From the NCBI GenBank assembly GCA_030154385.1, contig JASKJZ010000199.1:1-5404 (forward strand): 5,404 nt of DNA. The letters are read 5' to 3'. The position numbers were made by a program, and so were the translations under genes. Under the pieces are notes generated by a model. That model did not search any database. It worked only from the letters and a program-made list of their open reading frames with translations, and was not told the origin of the DNA. How positions within the stretch are numbered: position 1 is the first letter of the stretch; each line of letters begins with the position of its first letter. Source of the DNA: Clostridiales bacterium. Its GTDB lineage: Bacteria; Bacillota_A; Clostridia; Lachnospirales; Lachnospiraceae. Positions 1 through 4,818 of the stretch are shown one piece after another.

Positions 1-48
1 CCTTTTATGTGCCCAGGCAGTTTTTACCAGCTCGTTTACCCGTTCCAT
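1..48 (-). CDS. 5' end of an unidentified gene (partial, runs off the left edge)
   Basis: An ATG at 48-46 on the minus strand opens a frame of 16 codons without a stop to the window edge, reading MERVNELVKTAWAHKR. A GGAG Shine-Dalgarno element lies at 53-56, four bases before the start, which is slightly short but acceptable. The gene lies downstream of the tRNA-Leu gene on the same strand. The tRNA terminator at 105-133 separates them, so it should have its own promoter in the AT-rich stretch at about 57-95, where I see no convincing -35/-10 pair. The peptide is too short to assign a family. It could be chance open frame, but the RBS-ATG arrangement and position after a terminator favour a real gene start. 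Confidence 0.5.
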   Translation of the reverse strand, partial: MERVNELVKTAWAHKR

Positions 49-104
49 TGTACTCCAATTATTTTATTTTCAATATATGTTAAAAACCCGCGAGTGGTTC
101 ACAT

Positions 105-133
105 AAAAAAAGAAGCCAGTAATCACTAGCTTC
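105..133 (-). terminator. Rho-independent terminator after tRNA-Leu
   Basis: On the minus strand GAAGCTAGT (133-125) pairs with ACTGGCTTC (120-112) around a GATT loop (124-121). All nine pairs form, one of them a T-G wobble. The stem is followed at once by seven T residues (111-105). It begins nine bases after the tRNA 3' end, so it ends the tRNA transcript and isolates it from the gene that starts at 48. Confidence 0.9.
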
Positions 134-141
134 CATTTATA

Positions 142-225
142 TGCGGGAAATGGGACTTGAACCCACACGCCCTGACGAGCACATGAACCTGAATCATGCC
201 TGTCTGCCAATTCCAGCATTCCCGC
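142..225 (-). tRNA. tRNA-Leu, anticodon CAG
   Basis: The 84-nt cloverleaf folds cleanly. The acceptor stem GCGGGAA (225-219) pairs with TTCCCGC (149-143), followed by discriminator A at 142. T8 and G9 are followed by a D arm containing GGAATTGGCAGAC, typical of bacterial leucine tRNAs. The anticodon stem CATGA/TCATG holds the loop TTCAGGT, so the anticodon is CAG (191-189), reading the CUG leucine codon. A long class II variable arm precedes a T arm with the TTCAAGT loop. The long variable arm and A discriminator fit leucine. The 3' CCA is not encoded (the next minus-strand bases are TAT), so it must be added by CCA-adding nucleotidyltransferase. The gene is single, with its own promoter (247-275) and terminator (105-133). 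Confidence 0.97.
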
Positions 226-246
226 ATCCATCTTAAAGACTAAGAT

Positions 247-275
247 AGTATATCAGATTTTTTACGGTAATGCAA
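247..275 (-). promoter_or_regulatory. Sigma-A promoter of tRNA-Leu
   Basis: On the minus strand a -35 box TTGCAT (275-270) and a -10 box TATACT (252-247) are separated by exactly 17 bases; each matches the consensus at four and five of six positions or better. Initiation would fall about 15 bases upstream of the mature tRNA 5' end. The stretch just upstream of the -35 (about 276-298) is rich in A and T runs and could act as an UP element, as is common for stable RNA promoters; that part is inference. Confidence 0.82.
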
Positions 276-326
276 GTAGAATTTTAGTTTTAATTTAGGA
301 TAAAGGAAACGTTCACGACAGATTTT

Positions 327-349
327 TCAACGTTGACAACAAAATTGTT
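327..349. promoter_or_regulatory. Two adjacent palindromes at the lipoprotein promoter (possible operator)
   Basis: TCAACGTTGA at 327-336 is a perfect 10-bp palindrome. AACAA (338-342) and TTGTT (345-349) form a second dyad with a 2-bp spacer, overlapping the predicted -35 of the lipoprotein gene. Both lie in the divergent intergenic region between the tRNA promoter and the lipoprotein promoter. The placement is right for a repressor or activator site, but short AT-rich palindromes also occur by chance and no known regulator consensus is recognised. Confidence 0.3.
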
Positions 350-374
350 AAATTATGGTATTTCATGTTATAAT
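345..374 (+). promoter_or_regulatory. Extended -10 promoter of the lipoprotein gene
   Basis: A perfect TATAAT at 369-374 is preceded by TG at 366-367, giving the extended -10 form TGnTATAAT. A -35-like TTGTTA (345-350) lies 18 bases upstream. A perfect TTGACA at 333-338 is also present, but its best partner is TATGGT (354-359) at a 15-bp spacing, so it is at most a weaker second promoter. Transcription would start at about 381, leaving a leader of about 37 nt before the ATG at 418. Confidence 0.72.
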
Positions 375-405
375 AATTCTCAATTATCAATAAAGATTCT
401 TGCAG

Positions 406-412
406 AAAGAGG
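406..412 (+). promoter_or_regulatory. Ribosome binding site that fixes the lipoprotein start
   Basis: AAAGAGG lies five bases before the ATG at 418. The in-frame TTG at 400 would place this site inside the coding region and has no comparable element of its own, so 418 is the better start. Confidence 0.75.
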
Positions 413-417
413 TTAAA

Positions 418-1614
418 ATGAAAAAACGTTTCCTGCTTTTTATAAGTATCATATGGTTACTGACTGGCTGCAGCTCCTCACCTGAAGTAATAAGTGAAGA
501 GAGTTATAAGGAAGATAAACAAGAGAATCTATCGGAGCAAATACAAAACATCAATATTACCAACGGAAAAGAACTTTTGTTCGGAGAAGATAAATACTGC
601 AACATTATTTTCTTTGATTCAGAACAACTCATTTTCGTGAAAGAAGGCGATGTTAATAAGGAACTTGATGTAGTAAATAGCATATTCTATCACTATGATT
701 TTACGAGCGGTAAGACCGCCTTCTTAACAGAAGTAAACAATGTAAGTTCTTCAACACAGGACATAGCAATCCTTGATAACCGAATATACGATCCATTATG
801 CATTAGCACAGAAGAAGGACTTATTGAGTATATACTTGAAATTTCATTGGATGATTTTAGTAGCAGGCTTGTAAGGAGCAGTGAAACAAATTCAAAAGTT
901 ACTAGACTTGAGGCAACCGAGAATGCTATTTATCGATATTATCAAAAGGATTTATCAACCGATAAAACAGATTTTTTTATTGATAATATTGGAACTCTGG
1001 ACACAACCGAAAATATAATTAATAAAAGATATCAAAACAGTTCCGGCGAGATACTAGTAAGCACATGTTTATATGAAGACAAAATTTATACTTACAATGT
1101 AATATGCGGTGAAAATGAACAATACCTAATAAAAGAATACTCTTTGGAAGGCGATTTGCTAAAGAATTACCCAATTGATCTGACCGACTTTTTGAAATTG
1201 AAAGAAGTGGATGATACGGATGCTGTATATCGTATCTTCAGAGAGGGAGATTATATCATCCTCAATACATTGAATAATAGAATCAAAATTTATAAAATTT
1301 CGAAGGATCAGCTTTTCGATGTGGAAACTCTTCCAGAATTCGAAAAATTGTTAGGTGCCAGAGTTATAGAGAATTATGGAAACAAAAGCAGCTATGTATA
1401 TTTTCAGGATGGTACTGGTAATAATATGTTATATGTATTTGATACAAAAAGCGGTGAGATAAGCAAAATAAATCTCATCGAAAAAGAGAGCCTATCATGC
1501 TATATACTAAGAGATGAAGATGGTAACATCATTGTCATAGCTGAATATGCAGATAACAGATATCGTTACTATCTGATAGGCGTAAGCGATATCATTGAGG
1601 TACTAAAAAAATAG
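418..1614 (+). CDS. Predicted lipoprotein, beta-propeller-like, function unknown
   Basis: The protein has 398 residues from the ATG at 418. Residues 1-18 form a lipoprotein signal peptide: positive MKKR, a hydrophobic core and the lipobox LTGC with Cys18 as the lipidation site. A short Ser/Glu/Lys-rich linker (about 19-45) follows. The rest is rich in beta-strand-forming segments that end in turns such as YHYDFTSGK (about 91-99), KEYSLEGDL (about 239-247) and YVFDTKSGE (about 339-347). This pattern of a tyrosine/aspartate strand ending followed by a glycine turn resembles the blades of PQQ- or YWTD-like propellers. That fold is inference; no catalytic residues or named domain are recognised. 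The protein should be tethered to the outer face of the membrane. It stands alone on its strand with its own promoter and is convergent with the nitroreductase gene, 20 nt between stop codons. A sensor, adhesion or solute-binding accessory role is possible but not shown. Confidence 0.85.
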   Translation: MKKRFLLFISIIWLLTGCSSSPEVISEESYKEDKQENLSEQIQNINITNGKELLFGEDKYCNIIFFDSEQLIFVKEGDVNKELDVVNSIFYHYDFTSGKTAFLTEVNNVSSSTQDIAILDNRIYDPLCISTEEGLIEYILEISLDDFSSRLVRSSETNSKVTRLEATENAIYRYYQKDLSTDKTDFFIDNIGTLDTTENIINKRYQNSSGEILVSTCLYEDKIYTYNVICGENEQYLIKEYSLEGDLLKNYPIDLTDFLKLKEVDDTDAVYRIFREGDYIILNTLNNRIKIYKISKDQLFDVETLPEFEKLLGARVIENYGNKSSYVYFQDGTGNNMLYVFDTKSGEISKINLIEKESLSCYILRDEDGNIIVIAEYADNRYRYYLIGVSDIIEVLKK

Positions 1615-1634
1615 TGCAAATGTATTGATAAGAA

Positions 1635-2261
1635 TTACCACTTATCCCAATGTATTCTGTCATCTAATGTAATATCTTTCTGCTTTATTGCCTCTGCATC
1701 ACTATTTGGTCGACCAATTCCAATAAAACATGGCATCATATACTCCTCAGGATATCCAAGCACTTTTCTTGACCACTCCCCTTCCTTACCAAGTGGAACT
1801 CTAAGCGTACATCCATAATGAAGAGCGGTTGCGGCTAAAAAAATATTTTCGATGCAACACCAAATTGATGCCAGACCGTTAAAATGCGATAAGCTTTCCG
1901 CATGAAAAATATCTGTTTTTTGTTTTAATAAAGGAATCACTATAACAGAAGCACTAGCAAGCATTCTATATTGTTTTGGAACTGCATTTTTGTAGCAAGC
2001 TTGCTGCTCTGAATCAGATAAATTCCATTCCTTAATCAGTACATTCATGTCATGTTCCGATATTTCCTTTGGAACATGATTGAGAAGTTTCATAACTACG
2101 TTTTTATCCTTTATTACCACAAAATGCCAGTCTCTCATATGATCATTTGTTGGCGCCTTTAGCCCTGCATCAACTATTTTTCTAATAGTGGAATCATCCA
2201 TCGTTTCGTTCGTAAAATCCCGAATGGTTCTTCTTTTTTCGATTGCATCAAATAATTCCAT
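1635..2261 (-). CDS. Nitroreductase-family FMN-dependent oxidoreductase
   Basis: The 208-residue protein matches the nitroreductase (NfsA/NfsB/NADH oxidase-like) family in length and layout. The N-terminal KRRTIRDF (about 9-16) is the family's RR..R phosphate-of-FMN-binding signature. APTNDHMRDWHFVVI (about 36-50) corresponds to the usual AP(S/T)..N.QPW.F motif, with D44-W45 in place of QPW. IENIFLAATALHYG (about 137-150) is the conserved helix preceding the FMN-contacting C-terminal part, and FIGIGRP (179-185) matches the terminal strand. Members use NAD(P)H and FMN to reduce nitro compounds, quinones or flavins; the substrate here is unknown. The protein is cytosolic. It is the last gene of the minus-strand series, 42 nt after the HD gene, with a GGAGG site (2272-2276) ten bases before the ATG. 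A specialised reductase role is equally possible. Confidence 0.88.
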   Translation of the reverse strand: MELFDAIEKRRTIRDFTNETMDDSTIRKIVDAGLKAPTNDHMRDWHFVVIKDKNVVMKLLNHVPKEISEHDMNVLIKEWNLSDSEQQACYKNAVPKQYRMLASASVIVIPLLKQKTDIFHAESLSHFNGLASIWCCIENIFLAATALHYGCTLRVPLGKEGEWSRKVLGYPEEYMMPCFIGIGRPNSDAEAIKQKDITLDDRIHWDKW

Positions 2262-2268
2262 ATAAACG

Positions 2269-2290
2269 CTACCTCCACTTCTACCTCTAC
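2269..2290 (-). promoter_or_regulatory. Duplicated Shine-Dalgarno-like element before the nitroreductase gene
   Basis: The minus strand carries GAGGTAG twice, at 2287-2281 and 2275-2269, twelve bases apart in a purine-rich run. The proximal copy, extended to GGAGG, is ten bases from the ATG at 2261 and is the likely functional site. The distal one is too far to serve this ATG directly and may be a standby site or a small duplication. Confidence 0.5.
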
Positions 2291-2303
2291 ATTATCCAGT
2301 ACA

Positions 2304-2984
2304 TTATTTATCAATATGTTGCGTTAGTTCGTATCTCCCGATTTCATAAGAGGACTCCACTTCAAGCAGCATACTATTATAAAAATCGATAGCCGCTTTT
2401 TGTCTCTGCTTTGCTATTTCCTTTCCTTTATTTGTATAAAAATGATTATATATCTTTTCCAGTTTATACTTATACTCCTGAAAAAAAGAAGGCCGTTCAT
2501 CGTTCTCGCCATTTGAAATACTTCCGTCCGAATTTAATGTATACAAAGGTTCCTCAACTTGCGCTTTATAAAGCAGCGTTCTTGCTATCCCAATCGCACC
2601 CGTCACATCAAGTTTATCGGCATCAAATAGTATTTTTGCCTCCAAACTTTCTGGCCGATTATCATTTCGATATCGATGCGTCTTTATACAATGTTGTACG
2701 TTATCAGCAAATTCTTCCGAAAAATTGTTTGTCCGTAAAAAGGTATATGCCTTTTCTGCACCTACCATAGCATGACACAAATCAGGGTTCTCAAATTGCT
2801 CTTTTCTTCCAATATCATGGAGCAGGCACGCACTAATTAAGACGTCATAATCTACCTCTTGTTCCGTTTGTGCAATCTCCAATGCATTATATAAGACACG
2901 ATATACATGCTCTTTGTCATGCGCACAATCCGTCATACAGGTAAGCATATATTGTTCAACCATTTCATACTCACTTTTTTTCAT
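2304..2984 (-). CDS. HD-domain metal-dependent phosphohydrolase (YedJ/YpgQ-like)
   Basis: The 226-residue protein carries the complete HD-superfamily metal-binding set. HDKEHVYRV (22-30) supplies the first histidine (H26), LLHDIGRK (54-61) contains the H56-D57 doublet, H71 and H103 follow in the usual helices, and FDADKLD (120-126) supplies the late aspartates. This spacing matches the stand-alone HD phosphohydrolases related to E. coli YedJ and B. subtilis YpgQ; YpgQ has been described as a nucleotide pyrophosphohydrolase. Here the substrate is not determined, but a phosphate ester or nucleotide is likely. The protein is cytosolic, with no signal peptide or membrane segment. The ATG at 2984 has GGGAG at 2993-2997, eight bases upstream. 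The gene begins 16 nt after the preceding GNAT gene, so its RBS almost abuts that stop codon and coupled translation is likely. Confidence 0.9.
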   Translation of the reverse strand: MKKSEYEMVEQYMLTCMTDCAHDKEHVYRVLYNALEIAQTEQEVDYDVLISACLLHDIGRKEQFENPDLCHAMVGAEKAYTFLRTNNFSEEFADNVQHCIKTHRYRNDNRPESLEAKILFDADKLDVTGAIGIARTLLYKAQVEEPLYTLNSDGSISNGENDERPSFFQEYKYKLEKIYNHFYTNKGKEIAKQRQKAAIDFYNSMLLEVESSYEIGRYELTQHIDK

Positions 2985-3000
2985 AAATCCATCTCCCGCA

Positions 3001-3531
3001 TCATAGCTCTAGTTTCTTTTCGATACAAACCAAGTTTACATGTTCAATTCCATTGAAGCTGCATGGTACAATCCCAACTTCTTTGAATCCAAATTTTTTA
3101 TACATATTGCGAGCACGCATATTAATTTCATTCGTATCGATTCTTAGATAAGGGCAGTGTTTTTCTTTTGCATAATTTTCATAAAATTCCACCATCATTC
3201 TACCACAACCATGTCTCTTTGCACGTGGATCTACCACAAGCGTATGCATTACCATGACCTGATTATCCTCTGCTGGATACTCCCATTGACACATAGAGTA
3301 TTCTGGCACTTGCTCCTGATTTAAACGCATAGCCGCTATAATCATTCCGGCCTCTTCCATAACAAACAAATCATTTTTCTCCAAGGCTGCGGCTGCTGTC
3401 TCTTTCGTTGGATAGATATTCCGCTTCCATCCAGTTGAACCGTTTCCATTTTCCTCTTCTTCTATAATATGTAAGAAAATTTGACTAACTCCATCGATAT
3501 CATCCCATTTTGCTTTTCTAATCATTCTCAT
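3001..3531 (-). CDS. GNAT-family N-acetyltransferase
   Basis: The 176-residue protein is a single GNAT domain. The acetyl-CoA-binding motif A region runs from about 91 to 120: the strand VMVMHTLVVDP (92-102) leads into KRHGCGR (105-111), the family's (Q/R)xxGxG loop with lysine in first place. Motif B follows with LRIDTNEINMRARNMYKKFGF (roughly 129-149, containing the N..AR..Y...GF signature). The N-terminal half has the conserved-looking GWKRNIYPT segment (34-42), which probably shapes the acceptor site. The substrate (amine, amino acid, peptide or drug) is unknown. The ATG at 3531 overlaps the stop of the upstream GNAT gene in an ATGA (4 nt), and AGGAAGGA at 3538-3545 gives a strong RBS at six-base spacing. 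A second ATG two codons later (3525) is less well placed. Confidence 0.9.
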   Translation of the reverse strand: MRMIRKAKWDDIDGVSQIFLHIIEEEENGNGSTGWKRNIYPTKETAAAALEKNDLFVMEEAGMIIAAMRLNQEQVPEYSMCQWEYPAEDNQVMVMHTLVVDPRAKRHGCGRMMVEFYENYAKEKHCPYLRIDTNEINMRARNMYKKFGFKEVGIVPCSFNGIEHVNLVCIEKKLEL

Positions 3532-4130
3532 CCGATTTCCTTCCTAGTGATTTCGTTAAAAATAATTCCTCCCTTATGAAACTTTTCCCATTCTGTTTTT
3601 AATAATCGATATTCCACTCTATCTTTCAGTTTTCCATCATGCCAAACAAGCGACTTAAAGTCAGCTTCCTTAATCATTCCACTTTTGATCATAACTTTTT
3701 CCGATCCAATGTTATCCTTTATACAGCCACATGAGATTCTAAAAACATCATTTTCCTCAAAAGCGAAGCGCATGAGTTCCCCAAGGGCTTCTGTTGTATA
3801 TCCCCTGCTCCAAAACTTCGGACGAATAAAATAGCCCATCCCAACTAATTTACCAAGTGGAGTAAACTCTGTAACGGTATAACCGATTTCACCAATATGT
3901 TCGTTTGTTGCTTTCTCTTCGATGCGTAAAAAGTAGAATTTTCGATTTACATTTTTCACTTCATTTATCGCATCCTGAAGGTTCCTCCTTGATTCTTCCA
4001 TTGTTTTTGTTGCAATGTCCTGTAAATAATACATTGCTGTCTTATCACTAAAAAGGGCATGATGCGTGTTCAGATCTTCCTCATAATAATCCCTTATAAC
4101 CGTTCGCTCCGTCTGTAAATAAACCATCAT
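3528..4130 (-). CDS. RimJ/RimL-type GNAT N-acetyltransferase
   Basis: From the ATG at 4130 the protein has 200 residues and fits the Acetyltransf_3 branch of GNATs, which includes RimJ/RimL and many enzymes acting on small molecules. The start YLQTERTVIRD (4-14) is the typical L.TERL.LR opening strand. GYFIRPKFWSRGYTTEA (99-115) is the acetyl-CoA-binding P.(F/Y)WG(R/K)GY.TEA motif, with serine in place of the first glycine. KDNIGSEKVMIKSGM (138-152) is the N..S..(V/L)..K.GM motif B. EYRLLKTEW (173-181) is the usual closing strand, followed by about 19 extra residues. The true target could be a ribosomal protein N terminus or a metabolite. The start is uncertain: an in-frame TTG at 4139 is better spaced (12 bases) from AGGTGAG at 4152-4158, whereas the ATGs at 4130 and 4127 give the usual family N terminus. 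The stop overlaps the next gene by 4 nt. Confidence 0.87.
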   Translation of the reverse strand: MMVYLQTERTVIRDYYEEDLNTHHALFSDKTAMYYLQDIATKTMEESRRNLQDAINEVKNVNRKFYFLRIEEKATNEHIGEIGYTVTEFTPLGKLVGMGYFIRPKFWSRGYTTEALGELMRFAFEENDVFRISCGCIKDNIGSEKVMIKSGMIKEADFKSLVWHDGKLKDRVEYRLLKTEWEKFHKGGIIFNEITRKEIG

Positions 4131-4151
4131 CTCAATCAATTCTCGAATATG

Positions 4152-4158
4152 CTCACCT
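4152..4158 (-). promoter_or_regulatory. RBS for the RimJ/L-type gene, embedded in the Nudix stop region
   Basis: AGGTGAG on the minus strand covers the last codon and the TGA stop (4155-4153) of the Nudix gene. It is 12 bases from the TTG at 4139 and 21 from the ATG at 4130, so it favours the TTG start by spacing, or serves by coupling with ribosomes terminating on the Nudix gene. Confidence 0.45.
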
Positions 4159-4584
4159 TCTTTTGTATCTGTTTTGAAATAAGTACTGAAATAAAACAGG
4201 GGCTATTTCCGGATAAGTTAAATTCTGTGGCAATTCATCAAATAGCTTTGTTTCTGCCATTTCACTTTCTGGCATGTTTCCCAATTTATGGATCCTTGCA
4301 TGAAACACCATACCATTCGCCCAATCGTCTGTTCCTTCAACACCTGCCCAATAATCACATAACGGTTCTATATTAAAATCAATCGCGCCTGATTCCTCAT
4401 ACAATTCTCTTTTTGCTGCCTCCATCGGCTGCTCTCCTATTTCAATATGCCCCCCTTGTGTTTCCCAAGTTGTTCTTTTTTTATGTCGACTCAATAAAAT
4501 TTTTCCATTGTATTCTGAAAGAATTACAACATATTTATATTGCTTCAATGAACCGATTGTATAGATTTTACTTGTCAATTTCAT
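4153..4584 (-). CDS. Nudix (MutT-like) hydrolase
   Basis: The 143-residue protein has a perfect Nudix box, GX5EX7REUXEEXGU, at residues 45-67: G45, E51, R59-E60, E63-E64 and G66. These glutamates bind the Mg/Mn ions that hydrolyse a nucleoside diphosphate linked to another group. The preceding SRHKKRTTWETQGGHIE (32-48) is the usual strand leading into the box. Length is normal for a single-domain MutT-type enzyme, and the substrate may be an oxidised nucleotide or another nucleoside-diphosphate derivative. There is no targeting signal. The gene overlaps the upstream small membrane ORF by 17 nt. AGAGG at 4590-4586 lies one base from the ATG at 4584, which is too close; it is seven bases from an in-frame TTG at 4578, so a two-codon-shorter protein is plausible. 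Confidence 0.93.
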   Translation of the reverse strand: MKLTSKIYTIGSLKQYKYVVILSEYNGKILLSRHKKRTTWETQGGHIEIGEQPMEAAKRELYEESGAIDFNIEPLCDYWAGVEGTDDWANGMVFHARIHKLGNMPESEMAETKLFDELPQNLTYPEIAPVLFQYLFQNRYKRR

Positions 4585-4786
4585 TCCTCTTTTCTTTTTT
4601 TACTTTTATCATCTTAATCAAATAACCCATTGGAGCCAAATACCAAAGACTTTCATTGATGAATATTATTCCTATAAAACCTGCCAAGCATAAAACGCCC
4701 GACACAAGAACTATAATTTTCATCTTTAAGTTTTGCTTTCTGTCATGATTGATTGCTACTCCGACAGAGCTAAGCGCTAATCCCAT
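4568..4786 (-). CDS. Small integral membrane protein, unknown; N terminus possibly lost to an amber codon
   Basis: The visible frame from the ATG at 4786 encodes 72 residues. IIVLVSGVLCLAGFIGIIFI (24-43) is a clear membrane segment. Residues 1-12 are hydrophobic but short, and 47-60 (SLWYLAPMGYLIKM) may be a further weak segment. A basic loop (HDRKQNLKMK, 14-23) lies between, and the tail KVKKEKRNEIDK is basic, probably cytosolic. GGGGA lies about six bases upstream of this ATG. The same frame extends upstream to an ATG at 4819-4817 that overlaps the TGA of the preceding gene (TGATG), but a TAG at 4804-4802 interrupts it as codon 6. The interrupted part reads MELMY, stop, AWGFF before the present start, which would complete the first membrane helix. 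I do not recognise the family. Being flanked by overlapping co-directional genes supports a real gene. Confidence 0.55.
   Translation of the reverse strand: MGLALSSVGVAINHDRKQNLKMKIIVLVSGVLCLAGFIGIIFINESLWYLAPMGYLIKMIKVKKEKRNEIDK
4586..4590 (-). promoter_or_regulatory. RBS for the Nudix gene, inside the small membrane ORF
   Basis: AGAGG on the minus strand (4590-4586) is within the last codons of the small membrane ORF. It is one base from the annotated ATG (4584) and seven bases from the TTG at 4578, making the start ambiguous by two codons. Confidence 0.5.
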
Positions 4787-4818
4787 AAAAAATCCCCATG
4801 CCTAATACATCAATTCCA

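Noticed and set aside
1627..1646. Hairpin GATAAG/CTTATC with an 8-nt loop between the convergent genes
   Set aside because: Only six AT-rich pairs, overlapping the nitroreductase stop region, with no T tract directly after it on either strand (a T7 run on the minus strand begins well after the stem). Not convincing as a terminator.
2291..2330. Possible promoter (GATAAT) between the HD and nitroreductase genes
   Set aside because: No acceptable -35 at 16-18 bases; the AT-rich composition makes such a hexamer expected by chance.
2411..2770. 119-codon open frame on the plus strand
   Set aside because: It lies wholly antisense to the HD gene, which has all its catalytic residues; the peptide shows no domain and there is no RBS of note.
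4149..4376. 75-codon plus-strand frame
   Set aside because: Antisense to the Nudix gene; composition is a reflection of that coding strand.
4413..4625. 70-codon plus-strand frame rich in hydrophobic residues
   Set aside because: Antisense to the Nudix box and to the small membrane gene; its hydrophobicity arises from T-rich complement of lysine codons.
4787..4799. T6 run as a programmed frameshift site in the small membrane gene
   Set aside because: The frame change needed is +1, and a -1 slip would hit a stop quickly; no stimulatory structure is visible. The in-frame amber explanation is simpler.
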